From Dermacentor variabilis (Eukaryota > Arthropoda > Arachnida > Ixodida > Ixodidae): a stretch of DNA of 64,000 nt. The stretch is taken from assembly GCF_050947875.1 (NCBI RefSeq), contig NC_134568.1, forward strand, positions 194,444,853-194,508,852, read 5' to 3'. Both the position numbers and the translations under genes were made by a program. The notes under the pieces were generated by a model. That model saw only the letters and a list, made by a program, of their open reading frames with translations. It searched no databases and had not been told where the DNA came from. Shown in pieces: positions 1 through 9,857 of the stretch (the first letter of the stretch is position 1; the number at the start of each line of letters is the position of its first letter).

Positions 1-1740
1 CCAGTGCCATATCATCGCGTTCGCAGAGGGCGGGGGGTATGGGAACTCGGAATTACATATTATCGACTTTCTTCTATAGACATTCAATACACCAGGAGTA
101 GAGAAAAAAATAGAAACCTTGTCGACTATTGTCCATAATATAGAGAGTCAACAGACAAAGTATGGACAAAAATAAATAGAAACTGTATCGGCTTTCGTCT
201 ACAGGTAGCCCATATAGAGGGGAAGTAGACAAAGAAGAAACAAACTCCCTATCGAATTTTTTCTATAGACCATCTATAGAGTGCGAGTAGACAAAAAGAA
301 ATAGAAATCTTATCGACTTTCGTCTACAGAAAGTCTATATACAAAGTATATGGACAAAAATAAATAGACACTGTATCGACGTTCGTCTAAAAGTAGTCCA
401 TAGAGGGGAAATAGACAAAAAGAAACAAACACCTTATCGACTTTTTCTATAGACCGTCTATAGACAGCGAGTAGACAAAAAGAAATAGAAACCTTATCGA
501 CTTTCGTCTATAGAAAGTCTATAGACAAAGTATGGACAAAAATAGATAGATACTGTATCCACTTTCGTCTATAGGTAGTCCATAAAGGGGAAGTAGGCAA
601 AAAAGACACAAACACCTTATCGACTTTTTTCTATAGACCGTCTATAGACTGAGAGTAGACAAAAAGAAATAGAAACCCTATCGACTTTCGTCTATAGAAA
701 GTCTATAGACAAAGTATGGACAAAAATAGATAGAGACTGTATCCACTTTCGTCTGTAGGTATTCTATAGAGGGGAAGCAGATAAAAAGGAAACAAACACC
801 TTATCGACTTTTTTCTATAGACCGTCTATAGACTGCGAATAGACAAAAATAAATAGAAACCCTATCGACTTTCGTCTATAGAAAGTCTATAGACAAAGTA
901 TGGACAAAGATAGATAGAGACTGTGTCTACTTTCGTCTGTAGGTATTCTATAGAGGGGAAGCAGACAAAAAAGAAACAAACACCTTATCGACTTTTTTCT
1001 ATAGACCGTCTATAGACTGCGAGTAGACAAAAAGAAATAGAAACCCTATCGACTTTCGTCTATAGAAAGTCTATAGACAAAGTATGGACAAACATAGATA
1101 GAGACTGTATCCACTTTCGTCTGTAGGTATTCTATAGAGGGGAAGCAGATAAAAAGGAAACAAACACCTTATCGACTTTTTTCTATAGACCGTCTATAGA
1201 CTGCGAATAGACAAAAAGAAATAGAAACCCTATCGACTTTCGTCTATAGAAAGTCTAAAGACAAAGTATGGACAAAAATAGATAGAGACTGTGTCGACTT
1301 TCGTCTGTAGGCATTCTATAGAGGGGAAGCAGACAAAAAGGAAACAAACACCTTATCGACTTTTTTCTATAGACCGTCTATAGACTGCGAATAGACAAAA
1401 AGAAATAGAAACCCTATCGACTTTCGTCTATAGAAAGTCTAAAGACAAAGTATGGACAAAAATAGATAGAGACTGTGTCGACTTTCGTCTGTAGGCATTC
1501 TATAGAGGGGAAGCAGACAAAAAGGAAACAAACTCCTTATCGACTTTTTTCTATAGACCGTCTATAGACTGCGAATAGACAAAAAGAAATAGAAACTTTA
1601 TCGACTTTCGTCTATAGACAGTCTATAGACTTTATATCAACAAAAGTCCAAATCTATAGAAAGGAAAGGTCGTCTATGAAAAGTCTATAGACTTTCTATA
1701 GACAGTCTAAAGTCATTTTTGTAAGGGCTTTCTTTACGGA
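1..1740. repeat. Tandem satellite array, ~184-bp monomer
   Basis: The phrase TATGGACAAA recurs at about 161, 349, 531, 715, 899, 1083, 1267 and 1451, giving spacings of 188, 182 and then 184 bp. Each monomer contains several copies of the palindromic motif GTCTATAGAC and the phrase TATCGACTTT. The last ~130 bp (1610-1740) decay into short GTCTATAGAC-like pieces. The array is A/T-rich and non-coding, and it runs off the left edge, so its full length is unknown. Confidence 0.93.
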
Positions 1741-1988
1741 AACATGCGCCGTGACCGACTGAGGAAGGTTCTTGCGACTTGGAACTTGCTTGGTGTCCTA
1801 TTACCCTCAGACCATTTTTTTCTGAAATGTACTCGCTGCTGTCGCATGTGCTATACATTCCGTAACCATGAAAGTGCATTTGGCCATGGTGCCATACAGC
1901 CCAAAACCACCCCAGCAGAAACTAAAGAAGCAGCTTCCGAGAACCGGCGTACATAACTGGAGTCTGGCGCTGTTGATAGCACTACTAA

Positions 1989-2080
1989 AGGCCCAACCAC
2001 ACGCGGTGAATCGTGCGCGCCTGGCTACGCGTCACGCGTCTGCGAGGCCGTACGCGCCTGTCCTACACGTCTAGAGAGGG
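1989..2080 (+). repeat. Left terminal inverted repeat and ACGCGT-rich subterminal region
   Basis: Twelve perfect terminal bases are followed by a CpG-dense stretch with two ACGCGT palindromes near 2028-2041 and further TACGCG-type words. The opposite end of the element has the same composition. In Harbinger elements the subterminal region is where the DNA-binding partner protein and transposase bind; that role is inferred here. Confidence 0.7.
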
Positions 2081-2286
2081 CAGACGCGCAGGAATCGCGC
2101 GCGTCAAGGAGGTCTTGATCTTGGGCGTCATTTTGAGCGTACGCGACGGAAGTGGCAGCTTGTGCACCGACGTCACGTGGGCCGCATGTACACTTCCGGC
2201 CGTTCGGAAAGGTTGTTGAAGTTTCAGAATCGTGCGGAGACGCCGGGAGTCGCTGCTGGTTTCGTGTCGATAGAGCACAGAGGCTA

Positions 2287-5200
2287 TGGAGGCGATCAAC
2301 AACGAAGCGCTGATCGCCAGCGTTGAGGCTCGACCTGCGCTTTGACAGCAGGCGAAACACAAGCACCACTAGAACAAGCACTTGACGAGGTGGTCGTGGA
2401 TCGTGATGCCCAACGCTGCCGAACAGGTGAGTGCTCGGAATTTTATACGGGCGTCATACCGGAGCAGTTTCAATCGCGATCGAGCCCGATCGGAGTAGTA
2501 TTTTGTGATCACGATTGCCTGTACCGCGCTATCTGCGTAGAACCGATCGTGATCGTGAAATTTGATCGAGCTCGATCGCCATCGAAAGCCTAGCTGTGTG
2601 GCACTGGTATAAGCTGCCTCTCTCATCAGCCGACTCGCAGATGTCGAAAACGCGTTTCATCTGTGCAGATGACGTTATCACAGCGCTGCAGAAGTGATGG
2701 AAGTCCCTGGGGAATAAATTTCGGCGCCTGGGAAGACGTTTCAGAAAGAAAAGAGCCGCGCCGTGCCAGTCGACGTTCACGACGACGTCCTCTGGCTGTT
2801 TTTCGACCAGATGATGTTTCTGCGCTACACAATGGAGTGTAGACCGTAAGTGATTTTGAAGTTTCCATCTTAGCCGGCGTGTTAAAAATGAAACACGGGA
2901 TTCTAGTGCTTTCCCTTTACCACGTTGACCGGCGATGCGGTATGTTTGTATTATAGCTGGCAATGCACCGCACTTATGGGAATCGACTCAAAATTGTGCT
3001 TACACAAGTAAGTCGATGCACAGTACGCATTATATTCAGCTTTGTCTAATTGGCGATAAAATATTTGTGCGGCATCGCTGCTCCGATTATCGCATATTTA
3101 GTTAAATGTGAGGCGGTAAGGGGATATACAAGCAGTACAAGAATAGCTTTGTATATTTATTTATTTATGTGCCCACAAAGCCAGTTTGGCTTTGCAGTGG
3201 GGAGCAAAGAAAGCAGAAATACAGGTACAAAATAACAAGTAAAATAGCACTTAAAAACCTAACAATAAAGCATAAGACGGAAGTACAGATAATATCGCAT
3301 ACAAATTAGCAGGATGAATAAAAAGAAAAGAGCTTGCATGATGCACACACAAAAACAAAACACAAAACATGCAAGTAGTTTTTTTTATTCTGTGCACTGA
3401 TCTTAGAAGGCAGCGTGCAAGTCAATGGTCAGTATTTAACCGAGTATTGAGTGTTGCTATATTCAGTGTACCTTGGGCACTGCAGTGCACAGTTTTAATT
3501 TTGCATTTTGTTGCTTGCCAGCAGTGTGCAAATCGGTGCTTCATCACAGACCCTCAAATATTACCTAGCTTGCTTAAGGATTCATTCAGCGTCATCATGC
3601 ACCATAGTACTGACGACATTGTCAGCTGTGTAACTGATAATTCTTTTTGTGTCTGCTCAGCAGTGTCCTTACCTAATTATCAGCCTGCAGTTATTCTGCA
3701 GATCCCAGGTGCTGTGGTTACTGGTTTAAGCGAAGCTTTCACGATGTTTGGGGAGAATGCTGTTCCTGCTTAGCAAAATTTTCAAGGAAAGACTAGATGA
3801 TCCAGTTAAACACATTTGCACTGTGCAAAAAATGATTATTTAAATTTTACATGCCAGAACCACGATCTAGTTACATTATTTTAATTGGTATTTGCATTAC
3901 GTCCGGTACTGGTCACTCGTGCAAGACAGTAGCCAGTAGTCAGCTGGGATGACAATGGTTCAACGACTACATTAATATCAGTATGAGGCATTCAGTAACA
4001 GCTATTTGGCAAGACAGTAGGAGCAGCGGTGGGAAAGTCCAGAGAAGAGGCAAAAAAAGCTTGGCTGTAAGAAACCTTCTGGAAGGGTTTGCTCACTAAG
4101 ATCAGCTTTGCTGGGCCAAAGCACCCAAGGCAGATATGGCAAGAATACAAACATTATTATACGTAACTTCCTAAATACAAAAAAACAAATGCACTGACTA
4201 CTACGTACACAGCTTCACACTGTGTTTAGACGTACATTCAGTTAAGAAAAACAGTTTAGAATGAGATGAAGTTTACAAACAAGTGAAAGGAAAACAAAGT
4301 TACAAGCCAAGAACGTTTCAAGTAGAAAAACTAGAACAGGAGAGAGCCTTATGCTAAAGCAAGACCTAACAATACTACTACTCTATGTTTAGAAAGTGCA
4401 AGCATAGGTATTTCAACATGAAATTTATTAAGTGGTTTTACTGAGTGAATGTAGTGGAATGCTTGCTGCTAATTATTTCAAAACTGAAACATTCCAAATA
4501 TCATGCACTGTTTTGAGTAGAAGTAATCACTAGACTTTAGGCATGCAGATCTCGTAAGAACTGCTTAAATGCATCACAAGCAAAAACAGAAAAAGATACA
4601 AAAGCTACACTTAAGCGCATGCAGAAACTGTTAATTCTGGTTGTGTAGGCAAGCCACTTCTGTCCCTACAAAACTGATTCAGAGCTTCAGTGTACTCTAA
4701 TAAAATCACACACAAAAACAAATGTGGACGGATTTGAGCCATTATATATTTTTGCATCCAGACTGGCACATTATTTACACATTGACAATATGTGCAAACT
4801 TTATTACGCTCACATGCAGGATGTCCGCCAACCTTCCACCAGTGCCCCCATCGAGTGAGGAGGGAAGTGCTGCAGACATCTTAACAAAAAATGTACCAGT
4901 TTTCCCGATCTGGCAACGCTTGAAGTGCCATTACTGTCAAGTGAAGAGTCACAAGCGCCAGCATCGACTCTGTCTTCAGCATCGCATGAGTCTGTGGAGT
5001 CTCAGGACAATTTGGAATCTCTTGAATCATCGATGTTTCAAGAAGTTCTGGTTCCTGAGGATTCTGAGGCACACCACAGCAGGCCGCAGTCACAAGCATC
5101 GCTGGCTTCAGCAGGCAGTTGTAGGCTGGATACGTTGGGAAGCATTGCTTCTGAAGCAAAGTCAGGGGGGAGGAAAAGGAAAAAGAAAGATTACAGTCAG

Positions 5201-5367
5201 TTAATATTAGAGGAATTAGGCAATGTTTCAAGTGCAATCAAAAGATGCAAACCACAGGACGACCTCGAACTTTTTCCGTCTCTCTGCTCAAACACATTAG
5301 AGAGGTCAGTGAGGATACGCATCTCGATTTGAAAATTAAATTGATGCAAGTAGGAGAGTAATTCAAA
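2287..5367 (+). pseudogene. MADF-BESS domain protein (Harbinger accessory-type), three exons, decayed
   Basis: Exon 1 (2287-2430) starts MEAINNEALIASVEARPAL, the usual MADF beginning, and is closed by a CAG/GTGAGT donor. Two in-frame stops follow, a TGA where MADF proteins have Trp and a TAG a few residues later. Exon 2 (about 2605-2845) holds the MADF second half: a WKSLGNKFRR helix and a FFDQMMFLRYTME segment in different frames, ending at a GTAAGT donor. Exon 3 starts at 4820 after CATGCAG. Its main frame (4925-5332) has a Ser/Glu-rich linker, a basic RKRKKKDY stretch and a BESS-like DDLELF motif; the frame shifts inside BESS and again near 4900. MADF binds DNA and BESS mediates protein contacts. 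In this position the protein would be the transposon's DNA-binding partner. At least two stops and three frameshifts make it a pseudogene. A decayed host MADF-BESS gene is the alternative. Confidence 0.65.
3153..3350 (-). mobile_element. CR1-like retrotransposon 3' end fragment
   Basis: On the minus strand the piece ends in a TAAATAAATA-type tail (plus strand TATTTATTTATTTATG). It is preceded by a sequence of the same kind as the other CR1-like tails in this window, with gene-free A-rich text on the plus strand. It lies in the second intron of the MADF-BESS pseudogene and encodes nothing recognisable. Confidence 0.55.
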
Positions 5368-5398
5368 GATTAATGTTTTTAATGTATACTTTTTGTAT

Positions 5399-5404
5399 AA
5401 TAAA
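5399..5404 (+). terminator. Polyadenylation signal AATAAA of the MADF-BESS gene
   Basis: AATAAA lies about 30 bases downstream of the end of exon 3, in the position expected for its 3' end. Confidence 0.5.
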
Positions 5405-5489
5405 GCCAAGAGACAATGAAGCAAAACGAAAGCATTGATGAATTTAATTACTTCATATCCAAATGAAAAATTAAGGAGGAAGATGAAAA

Positions 5490-5690
5490 TATATGAAAAG
5501 GTAACTTCCCATTGATGGGAGACGAACCCACAACCTTTGAATTATGCTTGCATTGCTATACCAGTAGAGCTACAGCAATGGCTATCCCTCTGCAAACTTT
5601 CTTGAGCCTGTATGTGCATGTACTAGATCTCACCCTGGTAGTGTTAGCCAGCATTACTCGTGCAAGAACACTCCAAGAGCCTAATCAAGT
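5490..5690 (-). mobile_element. tRNA-derived SINE (tick type), diverged
   Basis: On the minus strand a tRNA-like head is visible: an A-box-like TAGCTCTACTGGTATAGCA (about 5553-5571), then a B-box-like GGTTGTGGGTTCGTCTCCC (about 5519-5537). The body on the other side matches the layout of a common tick SINE. It is probably a Pol III-derived retroposed copy mobilised by a LINE. Ends are not resolved. Confidence 0.6.
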
Positions 5691-5699
5691 ACACATAAA

Positions 5700-7560
5700 C
5701 ATTCTAAGAAATTGATGGTGGAATAGCCTCCAGCTCAATTGGTTTTGGTTTTAGCTCCCACCAGTGGCAAGTTATATTTTGTCCACTTTTATTTCCCTTC
5801 TCCTTGTGAAGTTGACATTACAAATAAAATGACAGTTATTTTCCATTATGCTTTATATACATTTCCTTGTCTGTTGTTGTCATGTCAAAGCCCCTCAGCT
5901 CTTCTTACATACATATTGTTGTAGTGTACAACAATATGTGTAGTGTTGTATCCATATTTTTGTGCGGTATTCAAGAATTCCATAAGGTTGATATCTGTGG
6001 GCCTGGTTGGCTGGCCATTGCTGCTGTAGAGATGCGTGAACATGTTTTAGCAACACACCTACGATAAAGAAGCACTGACTTGCAACTAAAGGTTTGTTGT
6101 TGCAAGACAGATGTTTATCGCTTTCATCTGTGTTTACTCTTTCAGCCTGTCTTGCAGCAATGAACCTTTTTGAGTTCACCACCTGTGCATGTAGAGTTTG
6201 TGCATGCATCTAGAGATGCCTGTACATGCCTGTAAATAAAAAGAAATGTAATGAACCTTCAACCACACCCTATTGAAAATTTCGGTTATATGCTGCAAGT
6301 TGTAAAGCCTGTCGGGGCATTCTAGCAGCGCAAGCATGTTTCAAATTGTTTTATTATAATTAGAAGAGGTAGCAGAAAGGGAAAAGTCTTGCCACCACAT
6401 AGCCAGGAGGCGAGGTTCACTGCCAACATAGACAACCTCTACCTCTCCCACAACTATCATCCACAAGCCACATTCCTTGCATTTTTTTTTGGTGTTCCGT
6501 GGCTCAGTTCCAGAGTTGGTTTTGCATGTTCTGCATTGGATGTTTGGCCAAAGTCTGTACGTAATCAGTGACATTGAAGGCAGTGTGTAAATGAGACATT
6601 TATACGCATGACCCTGCTTCTCTGGCAGGAAGCAGGGCTACCTGACGGAAGCCGTGAACAGCATGTGAGCTTTAAAAAAATTCTTAAGCTGAAAAAAATG
6701 TAAGAAATTTCTGCGGCTGTCGTGCTGCTCTGCAGTTGTTTAATACTTTGCAGGCACGATCGCCACTATATGGCTTACACACCACTGCAGAGTCTAGCCG
6801 CCTCAATCCCCACACAGTAAGTCAAGGCAACGTCTGTTATGTCCTACCGGGATGCCAAGTAGCTTGAATGCAAGTTGAAAAAAAATTAGTATGCATGTCT
6901 CAATTGTTTGAATACTAATTATGATGACATGATTTTTCTTGACAATGATCTATATGGCTGTGGGGCCCTTTTCGGGTGACATACAATCAAAATTCATTTG
7001 TGTAGGTTAGCTACCACCTTTGTTTAATACTACATGTGCGAGCATTCCTCAGTGCATGTTTTACAGGTTGCGCAATGTGAAAAGCACTGAGGTAGCGTTT
7101 GTGCGATGCCATTCGATGGCAGTTTTTTTTATTAAGTTAGCAGTAACTGCTACACTGGTGATGCAGTAAGTGAAAACTTTCAGTCTCTGTGATCATGCGA
7201 TCATTTTTTTCTTGTATTTCTTTTCACGCGCATTGTCAGTACCATAATTACTATTTCTCGTTTTGTATCAGCATCTCGTGTACCATTTTCTAAATTTGTT
7301 TATGAGTTAATAAATATTTAGTTGTGTATAATTTTGTATTCTGTGGAAAGAGAGAAATAAAGATGACTATTATTATATTATTATGTATTAGTATTTTTAT
7401 GCATGCTCAGTGTTAGTCGTTTCCTCCTTTCTTTTGTTTTGCCTCAATGTTTCGTGACCCCTTCCTGATTTGGCTTCCAAAAGGCGGCGGGCAGTAATAT
7501 GTAAATAAAATAAATGATACATTAAATGACAAAGAAACGGTGTTCTGTATTCCTCCAATC
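5700..7560. other. Interior of Harbinger element without recognisable genes
   Basis: Short A/T-rich sequence with scattered open frames of 60-100 codons that do not resemble any family I know. The catalytic exons of the Harbinger transposase would be expected here on the minus strand, but no DDE-type motif could be read. Confidence 0.5.
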
Positions 7561-7568
7561 GCACATTA

Positions 7569-9057
7569 TTACTCTAGGGGCAACTGTCCTTTACAAACCT
7601 CAATGCAACAGCAAGTCGTTCTCCAGGCTCCAAGGGTTTCTCGAATGTGGTGCTGCCATGTGAGGTCCTCTGCGACAAAGCTCAATAGCTTGTCCAAGAG
7701 CTGCGGCGCCTTGCGAAAGAACTTGTAGAAAAATCCGTGGTCATCCTGACGTATCCGTTGCATCTGTAAAAAATGGTGCATTATTACCTGGCAGCAAGAC
7801 CATGCCCTGACCACATACACGCGCAGGTATCAGGAGGTATCAGGAGCTGTACACTTTTCACTGACACACACGTATAGCTACTAGCCATGATTAATTTTAC
7901 CCCCTGCTTTGTTTATATGCTTGAATACAAACAGTGGTTCGGCAAAACAGGAGAGCCAGTCAACGGTATATTAAAAATTGTGTGGCCACTGCCAAGAAAC
8001 TTCCGAAATTAGTCGCACAGAATTTTAACCTGCCCCCAAGGTAACAATTTAAATACATTACACTTCATACTCTACAGTCACACTTCTGATAGACAGAAAA
8101 TATAGGAAATCGTATCTCGTCCACAAGCTTCATATAAGACAACCAACACGTGTAAATAGGTGTTCTTGGATCTATGTGCTATACTAATGGCAAAAATTTA
8201 ACGAGCAGTTCTTAGCTTTTTGTAGGGATGTGCTAATACCGGAAAGTAGATTTAGAATCGAATATTGAATCAAACGAAGAAAAAATAATCTGGATATCAA
8301 ATAAAATATCGAATAGCAGAAAATGTATTACAAAACTTAATCCTTACAAATTTTGTGCAAGAAAAGAGGGTGTAACAAGTATGGTCTACTGTTAATAATG
8401 AAGGGAGCTCCAAATTAGTATTACAGATTCTCTGTTAAATAGAATCAAGTGCTTCTTCCCCTCTGAAGCTGAACAGTTAATGACCGTATGTCGTACGGCA
8501 TACACGGGTTAGACAGACGGCTGTTGAAACGTCGTGAGGTGTCCTCACCACGTATCCAATATACGATCTGTGTGCTTCCGACGGCTAATCAGCCCGATCT
8601 TCGCCTATGCTTTCGCGCTTTCCTAACTACACCCTGCTCTTGTCGTTTCCCCTGTTCGCGTACGTCACGTTATCGTTTCGATCGGTGCTGTCAACCTGGT
8701 CGAACCTTGCACCGACGACGCGATGCTGTTCTGCGAATTGGGCGTTCGCGCGCTGCGAGTACGATCCCCGCATTACTACTTTAACCCTTTCACTTATGCG
8801 CGCACTTAAAAACACTGATAAGTAATTGCTGTCTTAACGAAGATAAGTCCCCCTGTCCAAACACTGGCTCCTAGTTCTACCACTGTAGATCATCGAAAGG
8901 AAAGAAGTTACTCACAGCCGTAAAGTCCTTCTTCTTTACGCAGTTGAAAGACTGGCCGGACCCACCAGCGTCGCCGCAGAGGCCGCAGACGCTGTCTGCG
9001 CTCCCGCCGCCTTTGCAAGAGCAGCAGCAGCAAAAGCTTCTTTCTCATGTGGCACAT
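7569..9057 (-). pseudogene. PIF/Harbinger transposase, N-terminal exons only
   Basis: Exon 1 (9057 to about 8916) begins MCHMRKK, runs through a Leu-rich and Arg-rich stretch, and ends with RRRWWVRPVFQLRKEEG, the signature at the start of many Harbinger transposases. A GTGAGT donor follows at 8915-8910. Exon 2 begins near 7763 after a TTTTTACAG acceptor and reads QDDHGFFYKFFRKAPQLLDK, the conserved block that follows WVRP in this family. A frameshift then separates it from GERLAVALRF, also conserved. Reading is lost near 7570, before any catalytic residues. The junction phase between the exons does not match cleanly, another sign of decay. The gene converges on the MADF-BESS gene. Transposases of this family cut at the terminal repeats with a DDE nuclease domain, which is missing or unrecognisable here. 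Confidence 0.65.
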
Positions 9058-9439
9058 TGCGGGAAGAGAACGCTGATGCCGGCGAAGCAAGCGGCTAAGC
9101 AAAAGCTCGGCAGCAACGTCGTGCGTGGTCGCGCGCAGATGTCAGCTGCAGTCGTGAGCAAGTAGACGATGTCGCGCGTGATGTTGATAATTAATGTAGC
9201 TTTTCTTGCCATAAGGATGTGCAGATATGAACATCGTGCATTTCTCAACTCAAAAACAATGGTACTACCTCTAACATTGATAAATTAAATAAAAATGGCT
9301 AGCCATAATGAAATTAAAGATAAACTTTTCTCAAAGCCAAAGACGACCGTTTCCGCCATCGCTGGGCCGCTGGTCTGTCAGCCCTGTGCTACGCGCAGCG
9401 AAGCGCGCACGTGTGCGCGTATCGTGTGGCTGGATGCCC

Positions 9440-9532
9440 TTCCCTTCATCACCCGCGTACGCGCACGCAGACGCGTACGCTTACGAGTACGCGTAGCGAG
9501 ACGCGTATGCCGTGCTACGCGTGGTTGGGCCT
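9440..9532 (-). repeat. Right terminal inverted repeat and ACGCGT-rich subterminal region
   Basis: Reading inward from 9532, the 12-bp terminus is followed by four ACGCGT palindromes between about 9470 and 9521 and by CGTACGCG-type words. It mirrors the left end in composition but not base for base beyond the first 12 bp. Confidence 0.7.
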
Positions 9533-9535
9533 TAA

Positions 9536-9857
9536 GAAAAATGCGGGCAGTAACAGCCACAGGCAACAGCAACTCGAACGCCACCACACTGCCTGCATCT
9601 CCGATATGGTGCTGTCGTTCAATTGCCGAGGAGCACTGTCTAGTCGGGAACTCGCCTAGGGGAGGGACGAAAGAGTGGCTAACGAAAGGCGCGCGAGGGT
9701 GAAAATGCTGTTCTTTACCTTGGTGGTAATTCTGTCACTATACAGGCCATCCATTCGTCCGACTCTTTCCAGCGGTAGTCTATTGACAACGGGGTGGCGA
9801 AAGAACGGAAAGCGGGGCTAGGAGGGCGAGAAAGGATGCGGCCGACGACTCTTTGAA
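9536..9857. other. Unique spacer between Harbinger and RTE elements
   Basis: About 320 bp with no recognisable gene or repeat. It is the original flank of the Harbinger insertion on one side and abuts the GAT-repeat tail of the RTE copy on the other. Confidence 0.6.

Larger units (their letters stand above)
1989..9532. mobile_element. PIF/Harbinger-like DNA transposon, 7.5 kb, with both ends
   Basis: The left end reads AGGCCCAACCAC at 1989-2000 and the right end carries its exact reverse complement at 9521-9532. Both are flanked by TAA (1986-1988 and 9533-9535), which fits the TWA target duplication known for PIF/Harbinger elements. Inside are a transposase N-terminal region on the minus strand and a MADF-BESS gene on the plus strand. 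Two-gene organisation (transposase plus a DNA-binding partner) is typical of the superfamily. The element also contains a CR1-like tail (3153-3350) and a tRNA-derived SINE (5490-5690). No catalytic DDE exon was recognised, so this copy is probably dead. Confidence 0.75.

Noticed and set aside
9295..9702. 135-codon Arg/Ala-rich plus-strand frame
   Set aside because: It reads across the CpG-rich terminal repeat of the Harbinger element and out of it, so it is not a gene.
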